NCBI RefSeq assembly: GCF_014076845.1
Contig: NZ_JACGUT010000084.1
Coordinates: forward strand, 658,646-722,645
DNA: 64,000 nt
Source: Colwellia sp. MB3u-41
Lineage (GTDB): Bacteria > Pseudomonadota > Gammaproteobacteria > Enterobacterales > Alteromonadaceae
Direction of reading: 5' to 3'
Part shown: one piece after another, positions 1 through 8,519 of the stretch
Position numbering within the stretch: position 1 is the stretch's first letter
Layout: each line of letters starts with the position of its first letter
Notes under the pieces: model-generated
The model's database searches: none
The model's input: only the letters and a program-made list of their open reading frames with translations
What the model was told of the DNA's origin: nothing
Program-made: the position numbers and the translations under genes

Positions 1-127
1 GACATCCATCATTTAGATCTTTTTGTTTAAAGTTTTTATCAAACACAGACTACATTAATGGAATGTGTATTTCTCTCTGGCTTTTTATTCTTTATACTGG
101 CAACAATATTTATTAGTAGTATTTTTC

Positions 128-2056
128 ATGACACTCGTTGAACAAGCATTTTCATCCTCAGGTATTCTCGCTAAAGTGCTTTCCGGCTATTCTCCGAGGC
201 AGGCTCAAATTGATATGGCGATAGATGTTGAACGCGCCATAGAACATAAAAGTTGCTTAATTGTTGAAGCAGGTACGGGGACCGGCAAAACCTTTGCTTA
301 TTTGATACCTTCATTGCTTTCAGAAAAAAAAGTGATTGTTTCAACGGGGACGAAAAACTTACAAGAGCAATTGTTTCATAAAGATATTCCGCTTATTCGT
401 AATGCCATGGCGACTAATGTGCAAATTGCCTTACTAAAAGGGCGAGCAAATTACCTGTGTATTTATCGCCTTGAACTTTATGTAAAAGAGCGAGGGCAAT
501 TGGATGCAGCAATGCTGACAGATTTTGTCAAAATTCGTTCATGGGCAACATCAACCCGTAGCGGAGATATTGGCGAAATAGTTGATGTAGCCGAAGACTC
601 CGGCATATTTCCTTTTGTTACCAGTACCACCGATAATTGTTTGGCAAAAGATTGCCCTAATTTTGACGACTGTTATTTAGTTCAAGCACGTAAAAAAGCC
701 ATTGACGCTGATGTGTTGGTGGTTAATCACCATTTGTTTTTTGCTGATATGGCGCTAAAAGATACCGGTTTTGGTGAACTTATTCCCAAGGCTGATGTGG
801 TCATTTTTGATGAAGCTCATCAAATTCCTGATATTGCGAGTGAATACTTTGGTGAAGCTTTTTCTACTAAGCAAGTGCTTGATTTATGCTCTGATGTTAT
901 TCAAATATATAAAACAACATTGACTGATGTGAAGCAACTCGGAAAAGCGGCGGAGAAATGTCAAAAGGCTGCACAAGAGTTTAGGTTGTTATTTTACCAT
1001 GATCCAGAACGAGGCAATTGGCGAGAAAAATATCGTCAACCAAGATTTGAACAGGCATTTGCTGCATTAAAAACTGATCTCGATTTTCTGTATCAAGTGA
1101 TTAAATTATGTATCTCACGTAATGAAGCCATTGATAATTGTTATGAGCGTGCGGTAGATATACTTGCTAAATACGACATTATGGCGAATGTTGACATAGA
1201 TGGTATGAGTTTTTGGTATGAAACGACTCGTCGGCATGTGGTCTTACACTTAACTCCCTTAAGTGTTGCTGACAAATTTAGTGACTATATTGCTAAATCA
1301 GAGGCGGGTTGGGTGTTTACTTCAGCCACTTTAGCAGTAAATGGTGGCTTTGATCATTTTTCTCAGCAATTAGGGTTGAATTTAGCCAAAACTAAAGCGG
1401 CAACGTTACTTGTTGATAGTCCGTTTGATTATCAAGCGCAGTCACAACTCGTGGTGCCACGTTACTTACCTGATGCTCAGCACCATGGTCGAGCATTAGC
1501 ATTAGCTGAATTAGCAATACCTTTAATTTTGGCGAGTCAGGGCGCTTGTTTCTTATTGTTCACGAGCTATAGAATGTTAAATCAAGTGGCTGATATTTTA
1601 GCCGAAAAGATTGAATCCCCCTTATTAGTGCAGGGGCGAATGAGTAAAGGACTTTTATTAGCTGCTTTTATCGATAATCCGCAAGCGATTTTATTGGCAA
1701 CGGCAAGTTTCTGGGAAGGCGTTGATGTGCGAGGCGACAAATTAACTTGTGTGATCATTGATAAATTACCGTTCGCTTCGCCTGATGACCCCATGTTGCA
1801 GGCGCGTTGTGAGGATGTTCGACGTCGTGGTGGCGATCCTTTTGCTGAAATTCAATTACCGCAAGCTGTTATAGCATTAAAACAGGGCGTTGGTCGTTTA
1901 ATTCGAGATGTTACCGACCAAGGCGTCATGGTAATATGCGACGATAGGCTAGTGAATCGACCTTATGGTGAAGTCTTTTTAAAAAGCTTACCAACGATGA
2001 AACGCAGTCGAGATATTGAGCAAGCAAGCCGATTTTTGACCACGTTATCGAAATAA
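128..2056 (+). CDS. yoaA: ATP-dependent DNA helicase, DinG/YoaA family
   Basis: Predicted superfamily 2 iron-sulfur DNA helicase of the XPD/DinG group, acting on DNA ends or forks during repair. From the ATG at 128 (642 aa) the Walker A motif EAGTGTGKT is at residues 47-55 and the DEAH box at 228-231. Between them lie four cysteines (111, 171, 176, 182) spaced like the 4Fe-4S ligands of this family. The C-terminal part has the arginine-rich helicase motif VGRLIR. The frame is open upstream to a GTG at 65, but the extra 21 residues are hydrophobic and unlike the family, so I prefer 128. YoaA next to tsaB is a common gammaproteobacterial arrangement. DinG proper is the alternative; length and context favour YoaA. 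Confidence 0.85.
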   Translation: MTLVEQAFSSSGILAKVLSGYSPRQAQIDMAIDVERAIEHKSCLIVEAGTGTGKTFAYLIPSLLSEKKVIVSTGTKNLQEQLFHKDIPLIRNAMATNVQIALLKGRANYLCIYRLELYVKERGQLDAAMLTDFVKIRSWATSTRSGDIGEIVDVAEDSGIFPFVTSTTDNCLAKDCPNFDDCYLVQARKKAIDADVLVVNHHLFFADMALKDTGFGELIPKADVVIFDEAHQIPDIASEYFGEAFSTKQVLDLCSDVIQIYKTTLTDVKQLGKAAEKCQKAAQEFRLLFYHDPERGNWREKYRQPRFEQAFAALKTDLDFLYQVIKLCISRNEAIDNCYERAVDILAKYDIMANVDIDGMSFWYETTRRHVVLHLTPLSVADKFSDYIAKSEAGWVFTSATLAVNGGFDHFSQQLGLNLAKTKAATLLVDSPFDYQAQSQLVVPRYLPDAQHHGRALALAELAIPLILASQGACFLLFTSYRMLNQVADILAEKIESPLLVQGRMSKGLLLAAFIDNPQAILLATASFWEGVDVRGDKLTCVIIDKLPFASPDDPMLQARCEDVRRRGGDPFAEIQLPQAVIALKQGVGRLIRDVTDQGVMVICDDRLVNRPYGEVFLKSLPTMKRSRDIEQASRFLTTLSK

Positions 2057-2101
2057 CAGATAATTTAAAAAGCAATAACGACACATTTTAGAGAGAATAA
2101 T

Positions 2102-2803
2102 TTGAATTTTTTGGCAATAGACGCTTCAACTGAAGCATGTTCAGTCGCATTAACCTTTAATAACCAAACGATCAGTGAGTTTGAGTTAGCCCCACAATCA
2201 CACAGCTTACTCTTACTGCCGATGATTGACCGCTTACTTAAAAAAGCAGATATAAAATTAGCGCAATTAGATGGGCTTATTTTTGGACAAGGACCCGGAA
2301 GTTTTACAGGGGTACGAATTGGCGTTGGCGTTGCACAAGGTTTAGCTTTTGCGGCAGACCTAAAAGTTGTTGGCGTGTCAACGTTACAAGCGATGGCGCA
2401 AAAGGCTTATAGATTGCATCAACAAGTTGAGGTCATCGCGACTATTGATGCCCGTATGTCAGAAGTTTATGCAGGTTATTATCAGTTAAATGCACAAGGT
2501 ATTATGGAAGCTGCCCTTGATGATACGGTGTTACCTCCTGCCAAATTAGCGGAGTATTTGAGTGGCTTTTTAACTGAAAATCAACAGGTTTATGGTGTCG
2601 GTACAGGATGGGACGCTTATAAAACAGAACTTGAAACCTTAAAAATTAATGCTGGAACGCCAGAAATAATTTTTCCTCATGCGGAAGAATTGTTAGATAT
2701 TGGTCTGTACTACTTTTCAAAAGGAATGGCGGTAAGTGCTGAAAATGCGCAGCCTGTTTATGTACGTGATACCGTTTCATGGAAAAAACTGCCAGGCAGA
2801 TAA
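2102..2803 (+). CDS. tsaB: tRNA threonylcarbamoyladenosine biosynthesis protein TsaB
   Basis: TsaB is the scaffold partner of TsaD in the complex that makes the t6A37 modification of ANN-decoding tRNAs. The N-terminus (MNFLAIDASTEACSVAL) and the motif GQGPGSFTGVRIGVGVAQGL are characteristic of the ASKHA-fold YeaZ/TsaB family, and 233 aa is the usual length. The start is a TTG at 2102, preceded by a GAGAG purine run. It lies 45 bp after the helicase gene on the same strand, so the two are probably co-transcribed. Confidence 0.95.
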   Translation: MNFLAIDASTEACSVALTFNNQTISEFELAPQSHSLLLLPMIDRLLKKADIKLAQLDGLIFGQGPGSFTGVRIGVGVAQGLAFAADLKVVGVSTLQAMAQKAYRLHQQVEVIATIDARMSEVYAGYYQLNAQGIMEAALDDTVLPPAKLAEYLSGFLTENQQVYGVGTGWDAYKTELETLKINAGTPEIIFPHAEELLDIGLYYFSKGMAVSAENAQPVYVRDTVSWKKLPGR

Positions 2804-2829
2804 TTGATTTTATTTTAAGAAAAACACAA

Positions 2830-2855
2830 AAAGTTTTGTGATTTCACAAAACTTT
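2830..2855 (+). terminator. Perfect hairpin after tsaB, possible weak terminator
   Basis: An 11-bp perfect stem (AAAGTTTTGTG and its complement) encloses a 4-nt ATTT loop between tsaB and the next ORF. There is no uridine run on the plus side, so termination is uncertain. The hairpin lies only 15 bp before the downstream start codon and could instead affect translation of that gene. Confidence 0.4.
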
Positions 2856-2869
2856 GGTAAATTTAAAGT

Positions 2870-3349
2870 ATGCAAATAAATAGTGCAAGTTCGTACACGC
2901 CCCAATCAAGCGGATCTTTGTCGGTTGATAACCCAAATCAGGTTGCTGAGCAACGTGACCGTTTTCGTGTACAAGAAACGCAGCAAAGCACGCAGCAAGT
3001 AGAAAAAAGTAATAAGCAAAGTGCGCAACAAACGCAAGAGCAAAGCAAACAAGCAGCCCAAGTTGAGCGTTTTGATATTGATGAGCAAGCACTTGCTCTG
3101 GTTGAACAAGCCCAATTCGAAAATCAACAAGCACAGCTCAACCAAAGTTCATCTCGAACATCTTTACAAAGTAATAATGCTTTTTCAGGCCAAAGTAACC
3201 CGCAAAGTGCTGATAAGAATGGTAGCCAAGCGAGCTATGACTCCCCATCAAAACAAAACCAAACGGCAATTGCGGCATACTCTTCAATAGACAACATTGC
3301 TCAACGTGAGAGTATTAAGCAGGTATTTGGTGTTGATTTACTCGCGTAA
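2870..3349 (+). CDS. Glutamine/serine-rich hypothetical protein
   Basis: I recognise no domain. The 159-aa product is very rich in Gln, Ser and Asn, especially at residues 30-125, and is probably largely disordered. It ends in a short conserved-looking segment (RESIKQVFGVDLLA). There is no signal peptide or membrane segment. The overlapping frames at this locus are compositional shadows. Small Q-rich proteins with an FGVD-type tail occur near tsaB in marine gammaproteobacteria, as far as I recall, but I cannot assign a function. Confidence 0.6.
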   Translation: MQINSASSYTPQSSGSLSVDNPNQVAEQRDRFRVQETQQSTQQVEKSNKQSAQQTQEQSKQAAQVERFDIDEQALALVEQAQFENQQAQLNQSSSRTSLQSNNAFSGQSNPQSADKNGSQASYDSPSKQNQTAIAAYSSIDNIAQRESIKQVFGVDLLA

Positions 3350-3413
3350 CAACCGCGCTGAATCACTTTTTGTCATTTTATAATTTATCCTTAAATATAA
3401 TGAAAAATACAAT

Positions 3414-4076
3414 ATGAATACTCAATCGTTACCTTTCTCGACAAAATATCGCTTTTGGCTGATATTGTGTGCAGCCTTGATTTTGAGTCAAATTCCGATT
3501 ATTTCGATTCCTTTTAAGTGGCTTGAAAGCTATTTTCATGAAATCAGTCATGGCTTGGCGGCTTTATTTACTGGCGGTTCTATTGTACAAATTCAATTGT
3601 TTTCGAACGGAGCAGGGCTGTGTACGACTCGTGGTGGTATGAGTTTTTTGATTAGCTTTATGGGGTATGCTGGCGCGGCATTATGGGGGATGGGCATTTA
3701 TTATATTGCCACTATGCACCAACGAATAGCCCAAATATTGAGTGGTATTATTGCTTTATTATTACTAACGACTCTTGTTTTTTGGGCGAGAGATTTATTA
3801 ACGTTGCTTATTATCACCGCTTTATTAGCGTTAGTTGTGTTGAAGTTTAAATACAGTAAATTAAGTTACTTGCAGATAAGTTTACAAATAACAGGAGCAC
3901 TTATTTTACTCAATAGTGTAAAAAGCCCTTGGTACTTGATTGATGGACGAAATATTGGTGACGGTGCCGCATTATCACAACTCACTGGCATACCTGAATT
4001 TTTATGGGTTATTGTATGGTTTAGCATTGGTGTTGGTGGTATTGTTTGGTTAGCAAGAACGTCTAAAAAAAGGTAA
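3414..4076 (+). CDS. M50B-like membrane zinc metalloprotease family protein
   Basis: A 220-aa polytopic membrane protein with the zinc-protease motif HEISH at residues 42-46, directly after a first membrane helix, and a glycine-rich hydrophobic segment following it. This arrangement matches the peptidase M50B-like family (YPXB type), related to site-2 proteases that cleave within membranes. Five to six further hydrophobic stretches follow. The substrate is unknown. The next gene starts 3 bp after its stop, so the lipoprotein gene downstream is almost certainly in the same transcript. Confidence 0.7.
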   Translation: MNTQSLPFSTKYRFWLILCAALILSQIPIISIPFKWLESYFHEISHGLAALFTGGSIVQIQLFSNGAGLCTTRGGMSFLISFMGYAGAALWGMGIYYIATMHQRIAQILSGIIALLLLTTLVFWARDLLTLLIITALLALVVLKFKYSKLSYLQISLQITGALILLNSVKSPWYLIDGRNIGDGAALSQLTGIPEFLWVIVWFSIGVGGIVWLARTSKKR

Positions 4077-4078
4077 AT

Positions 4079-4660
4079 ATGATGAAAAAACGTAACCTAC
4101 TATTAATGTTACCTTTGTGGGTAAGTGCCTTATTTATGAGTGGCTGTACATCAGTTCCAGAAGCTTTACAGGTATCTGAAGAGACAGTACTGACAAATTT
4201 TTCTGTGGTTCGTGATAATACAAATAGTGAACAGGGCAAGCTCGCTCGCTGGGGCGGTGTCATTGCTAAAGTGACTAATAATGTGAACAACAGTATGCTG
4301 GAAGTTGTTTACTTTCCACTGAAATCATCGGGTAGACCTAAGCAAAGTGATGAAACACAGGGACGTTTTCGTGTTTACTTTAATGGGTTACTTGATCCTA
4401 TAATTTATAAAGAAGGTCGAAGTATAACGGCTTTAGGCAGTGTTGCAGTCTCAGAGGAAGGAAAAATTGGCGAACACGAATATAAGTATCCTGTGCTGAA
4501 ATCGTCGTATATACATTTATGGAAAGACATTCAGAAAGTTGATGTAAGTATGACGCATAATCCTTTTTGGTACTCCCCTTCGTTCTGGCATTATCAGCGC
4601 CCATCGTACTATCCCAGAAGCGTAATTGTGCGTAAAGCTTCAGCGCCTGTTAAAAAATAA
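4079..4660 (+). CDS. Slp family outer-membrane lipoprotein
   Basis: The N-terminus is a lipoprotein signal peptide ending in a lipobox (LFMSGC, cysteine near residue 23). The body (PEALQVSEETVLTNFSVVRD, then RWGGVIAKVTN) matches the Slp/YeaY family of outer-membrane starvation lipoproteins. The length of 193 aa fits. Two consecutive ATG codons (4079 and 4082) are possible starts, with AAAGG just upstream overlapping the end of the protease gene. Slp-family genes next to fadD are common in gammaproteobacteria. The exact role is unknown; envelope stabilisation is usually suggested. Confidence 0.85.
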   Translation: MMKKRNLLLMLPLWVSALFMSGCTSVPEALQVSEETVLTNFSVVRDNTNSEQGKLARWGGVIAKVTNNVNNSMLEVVYFPLKSSGRPKQSDETQGRFRVYFNGLLDPIIYKEGRSITALGSVAVSEEGKIGEHEYKYPVLKSSYIHLWKDIQKVDVSMTHNPFWYSPSFWHYQRPSYYPRSVIVRKASAPVKK

Positions 4661-4675
4661 ATAGTTAGCTTTTTT

Positions 4676-5542
4676 ATGATAAATAAAATTGAAGAAATTA
4701 GTTTTAATTTAGGTGAACTGACCCTGACTGGTTTGGCTTTTGGCGATAAAAATGATGAGTTGTTGCTGTGCCTGCACGGCTGGTTAGATAACGCAGCTAG
4801 CTTTTTACCATTAATGCCTTACTTAAAAGGTAAGCGTGTTATCGCATTAGATTGGCCGGGACATGGCTTGTCGTCTCACAGAAGTGCGGATGCTCATTAT
4901 CACTTTATAGATTATGTTTATGATTTGTTACTGCTGTGGGAGACAAATCAATGGCAAAAAATTGATATTGTTGCTCATTCAATGGGCGGTATGATCTCTT
5001 CTGCATTTTCAGCGGCTTTTCCGGAAAAAGTTAAATCATTAACCTTACTTGATTCTATTGGCTTTATAAGTAGTGACGCACAAGAAAGCACTGAGCATTT
5101 GCGTAAAGGGATGCTCAGTCGCTTAAAGAGTAATGCAGACATAACATCCTCATCTAAAAAGAAGAAAATTCATCCAAGTCTTGAATCTGCGGTTAATGCT
5201 AGGGTTCAAGTGTCTGATTTAAGTTTTGAACAGGCAAAATTACTTGTTGAACGAGGGATCATTAAAGAAAAGAACGGTTTTTTTTGGCGCTCTGATAGTC
5301 GTTTAAGAACCAGTTCTGCGTATCGTCTTACTTTAGGACAAGCGAAACAATTTATTCAAGATATTTCCATACCTGTACAATTAATTTATGGTGATAAAGG
5401 TTTGTCTTTTGTACAAAGTGGTTTAAAAGAATTTGCGCCTTTGTTTGGTCACTTTTCCAGTCATAAATTAATAGGAGGACATCATTTCCATATGGAAACC
5501 CCTGAGGCCACCAGTAGACAAATTTTAGAGTTTATTAGCTGA
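4676..5542 (+). CDS. Alpha/beta-fold hydrolase
   Basis: A 288-aa alpha/beta hydrolase. The oxyanion-hole segment LHGWLDNAASF is at residues 34-44, the nucleophile elbow AHSMGG has Ser102, and the catalytic His lies in GGHHFHME near the C-terminus. No signal peptide, so cytoplasmic. It sits between the slp-like gene and fadD, a conserved position for such a hydrolase in Vibrio and relatives, which suggests a role in lipid or ester turnover. The substrate cannot be told from sequence. Confidence 0.8.
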   Translation: MINKIEEISFNLGELTLTGLAFGDKNDELLLCLHGWLDNAASFLPLMPYLKGKRVIALDWPGHGLSSHRSADAHYHFIDYVYDLLLLWETNQWQKIDIVAHSMGGMISSAFSAAFPEKVKSLTLLDSIGFISSDAQESTEHLRKGMLSRLKSNADITSSSKKKKIHPSLESAVNARVQVSDLSFEQAKLLVERGIIKEKNGFFWRSDSRLRTSSAYRLTLGQAKQFIQDISIPVQLIYGDKGLSFVQSGLKEFAPLFGHFSSHKLIGGHHFHMETPEATSRQILEFIS

Positions 5543-5635
5543 TTTTTTCTAATATTGGCTATTTATTAAAGAGAAAGCTGTAAACCCTAACAAAAATTAT
5601 AGACATCAGACCAGTAATCACGTAAAAAGAAAATT

Positions 5636-5649
5636 CAAACATCCGTTTT
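5636..5649 (+). promoter_or_regulatory. Possible PsrA/FadR-type operator upstream of fadD
   Basis: CAAACATCCGTTTT, 123 bp before the fadD start, resembles the inverted repeat CAAAC-N2-4-GTTTG recognised by the TetR-family fatty-acid regulator PsrA, with one mismatch in the right half. The surrounding 5543-5771 gap is AT-rich and otherwise featureless. The assignment rests on motif resemblance only. Confidence 0.3.
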
Positions 5650-5771
5650 AATAATTCAAATAATTAATATAAAATAAAATGACGAGTTCGATTAAACAAT
5701 AAAACTAAAAATATTAATCGAATAAAACCAATAATCGTCTAAAGTTAAGCTATTAATAGAGGAGTCGTAAA

Positions 5772-7436
5772 GTGCAAAAAACGCAAAAAATTTGGCTTGA
5801 AAAAAGTTATCCACCTGGTGTCCCATTTGAGATTGATGCAGATAAATACTCCTCATTATCTGATATGTTCAATAAATACGTTGATCTTTATGCTGAACGT
5901 ACTGCCTTTATTAATATGGGTGCAGAGATAAATTACCGAGATTTAGAAATTCAATCAAAAGCTTTTGCTGCTTATCTGCAACATGACTTAGGACTAGTTA
6001 AGGGCGATAAGTTCGCTATTATGGTGCCAAACTGTTTGCAATACCCAATCGCATTATTTGGTGCTTTGCTTGCTGGTTTAACGGTTGTTAACGTAAACCC
6101 GTTATACACTGCTCGTGAACTTGAGCATCAATTGAAAGATTCTGGTACTAAAGCGATGCTGATCATTGAGAACTTCGCGAGTACCTTAGAAAAAGTCATT
6201 GATAATACCTCTGTTGAACATGTCATTCTTACGTCATTAGGCGATAGACTAGGTATGGTAAAAGGCGCAGTGGTTAATTGTGTTGTTAAATACGTTAAAA
6301 AAATGGTCCCCGCTTTTAAGCTAGCTAATCCTATTCGATTTAACAAAGTTATTTCACAAGGCCTGCTAAAAACGTATAAGCCTGTTGTTCTTTGCGGTGA
6401 AGATCTCGCATTCTTGCAATATACGGGTGGTACAACCGGTGTTTCAAAAGGGGCTATGCTGACCCATCGAAATATGATTGCCAATTTATTACAAGCGAAA
6501 GCTGCAATAAAACCATTAATGGAAGATGGTAAAGAACTCGTTGTAACCGCTTTACCGCTTTATCATATCTTTGCATTAACGGCCAACTGTCTAACTTTTT
6601 TGACGTTAGGTGGTACCAACTTGTTGATCACTAATCCTCGAGATATGCCAGGTTTTGTAAAAGAACTTGCTAAGTATCGCTTCACGGCAATAACAGGAGT
6701 TAATACTTTATTTAATGGTTTATTGAACACATCAGGGTTTAATGAACTTGATTTTAGTGCGTTAAAAATGTCACTAGGCGGCGGCATGGCAGTGCAACGC
6801 TCTGTAGGTGAAGAATGGGAGCGTGTTACGGGTACGCGTTTATTAGAAGGGTATGGTTTAACAGAATGTGCGCCTTTAGTGACATTATGTCCTTATAACC
6901 AAAAAAGTTACAGTGGTAACATTGGTCTGCCTGCTTCATCAACAGATATACGTATCATCAAAGATGACGGAAGTGACGCAGAAATAGGTGAACCAGGTGA
7001 AATGTGGGTTAAAGGCCCGCAAGTTATGAAAGGCTATTATCAACGTGAACAAGAAACAGCTGAAATCCTCAAAGAAGGTTGGTTAGCGACAGGTGATGTA
7101 GCGGTTATGGATGATCAAGGTTTCTTTAAAATCGTTGACCGTAAAAAGGATATGATTATTGTTTCAGGCTTTAACGTTTATCCTAATGAAATTGAAGAAG
7201 TGGTGATGATGCATGAAGGTGTATTAGAAGTTGCTGCTATCGGTATTGAACATGAAGCAACGGGTGAAGCAGTAAAAATATTTGTTGTTCTTAAAGACAA
7301 AACGCTTACAGATAAAGATCTTATTAAACATTGCAGAGAAAACTTAACCAGTTATAAAGTTCCTAAGCATGTTGAGTTTCGAGATGAATTGCCAAAAACA
7401 AATGTCGGTAAAATTTTAAGACGAGAACTAAGATAA
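5772..7436 (+). CDS. fadD: Long-chain fatty-acid--CoA ligase FadD
   Basis: An adenylate-forming enzyme that activates long-chain fatty acids to acyl-CoA at the inner membrane for beta-oxidation. The AMP-binding P-loop [10 protein letters not shown] is at residues 218-227, the YGLTE motif near 360, and the C-terminal lysine segment ends [14 protein letters not shown]. At 554 aa it has the length of E. coli FadD. The start is a GTG at 5772 with a GGAG ribosome site 8 bases upstream. It is followed by a strong bidirectional terminator. Confidence 0.95.
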   Translation: MQKTQKIWLEKSYPPGVPFEIDADKYSSLSDMFNKYVDLYAERTAFINMGAEINYRDLEIQSKAFAAYLQHDLGLVKGDKFAIMVPNCLQYPIALFGALLAGLTVVNVNPLYTARELEHQLKDSGTKAMLIIENFASTLEKVIDNTSVEHVILTSLGDRLGMVKGAVVNCVVKYVKKMVPAFKLANPIRFNKVISQGLLKTYKPVVLCGEDLAFLQYTGGTTGVSKGAMLTHRNMIANLLQAKAAIKPLMEDGKELVVTALPLYHIFALTANCLTFLTLGGTNLLITNPRDMPGFVKELAKYRFTAITGVNTLFNGLLNTSGFNELDFSALKMSLGGGMAVQRSVGEEWERVTGTRLLEGYGLTECAPLVTLCPYNQKSYSGNIGLPASSTDIRIIKDDGSDAEIGEPGEMWVKGPQVMKGYYQREQETAEILKEGWLATGDVAVMDDQGFFKIVDRKKDMIIVSGFNVYPNEIEEVVMMHEGVLEVAAIGIEHEATGEAVKIFVVLKDKTLTDKDLIKHCRENLTSYKVPKHVEFRDELPKTNVGKILRRELR

Positions 7437-7467
7437 CGCGTGAATACACTGATAAAAATGTATGCAT

Positions 7468-7506
7468 AAAAAAGGCTGCAACTGTTTAACACTTGCAGCC
7501 TTTTTT
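7468..7506. terminator. Bidirectional intrinsic terminator, fadD / yciK
   Basis: An 8-bp GC-rich stem (GGCTGCAA at 7474-7481, TTGCAGCC at 7493-7500) is flanked by an A-run on the left and a T-run on the right, so it can end both the fadD transcript and the convergent short-chain dehydrogenase gene. Confidence 0.9.
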
Positions 7507-7510
7507 AATT

Positions 7511-8251
7511 TTACTTTTGTGCGTTAACACGTTGTCCGTTAACCGACAAACTATCAGTCGTCATTAAATAAACATAAGCGGGCATAATATCTTTTGGTTT
7601 TGCTGAGTCATGCTCACTTTCTCCTGGGTAAGCAATACCACGCATTGGTGTGCGCGTTGCACCAGGATTAATGACATTAACCCGTAAGGTGCTCGTTTCG
7701 TATTCATCAGCAATGACTTGCATGAGTCCTTCAGTGGCAAACTTAGACACACTATAAGCGCCCCAATAAGCTTTACCTTTGTTACCGACACCAGAAGTGG
7801 TAAACACTAATGAGGCATTGTCACTGAGTAATAATGCAGGAATTAACGCTTGTGCCATCAAATGTTGAGCCGTTACATTGACTTGCATAACGTCTTGCCA
7901 AATTTGTTCGTGCACCTGAGTGTAAGGGGTAAGTTCACCAAGTATTGAAGCATTAAGTAATGCCCCATCAAGTTGTCCAAACTGATCCACAATTGTTGAG
8001 GTCATATCAATATAGTTTTGTTTCGACGCACCTTTTAAATCGAGTGGAATAATGGCCGGTTCAGCTGAACCTTGAGCAATTATCTCGTCGTAAACTGATT
8101 CTAATTTAGCTGTGGTTTTCCCTAATAAAATAACAGTAGCGCCTAATTCTGCATACGTTAATGCAGCTTGACGACCAATACCATCTCCTGCGCCGGTGAC
8201 TAAAATTATTTTATTGGCTAAAGATTTTGCCGTTATTGGGTAATTAAACAT
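7511..8251 (-). CDS. yciK: YciK-type short-chain dehydrogenase/reductase
   Basis: A 246-aa SDR-family oxidoreductase. The NAD(P)-binding motif TGAGDGIG is near residue 20, and the active site has a downstream Ser and the YxxxK pair in AYSVSK. The sequence pattern (NKIILVTGAGDGIGRQAALT, then NPGATRTPMR) matches the YciK subgroup of enteric bacteria, whose substrate is not established. It is convergent with fadD and shares its terminator. Confidence 0.8.
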   Translation of the reverse strand: MFNYPITAKSLANKIILVTGAGDGIGRQAALTYAELGATVILLGKTTAKLESVYDEIIAQGSAEPAIIPLDLKGASKQNYIDMTSTIVDQFGQLDGALLNASILGELTPYTQVHEQIWQDVMQVNVTAQHLMAQALIPALLLSDNASLVFTTSGVGNKGKAYWGAYSVSKFATEGLMQVIADEYETSTLRVNVINPGATRTPMRGIAYPGESEHDSAKPKDIMPAYVYLMTTDSLSVNGQRVNAQK

Positions 8252-8519
8252 AGTTTGAACACAAATTATTTATGAAAATATGAGGAGTAATTCTACTACT
8301 TTGCCCTACTGACTGACGAGTAATATTTGAAATTTTTAGCTAAAATAGCGCTATAAGTTATAATAAAACAAAAAACCGCTAGCACTTAGGCAATTCTTGC
8401 GTTAAGTTTAACTGGTCGAACAAGTTAATTTTGTGATCGAAATATCATAAAATTAAAAATAAATAAAAAATAAAGCATAAAAAGCTAAATAATATAAAGC
8501 TCGTCTGTGGGGAGATAAA

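Noticed and set aside
2844..3290. Three overlapping ORFs around the Q-rich gene
   Set aside because: The repetitive CAA/CAG composition keeps other frames open; only 2870-3349 has a plausible conserved end.
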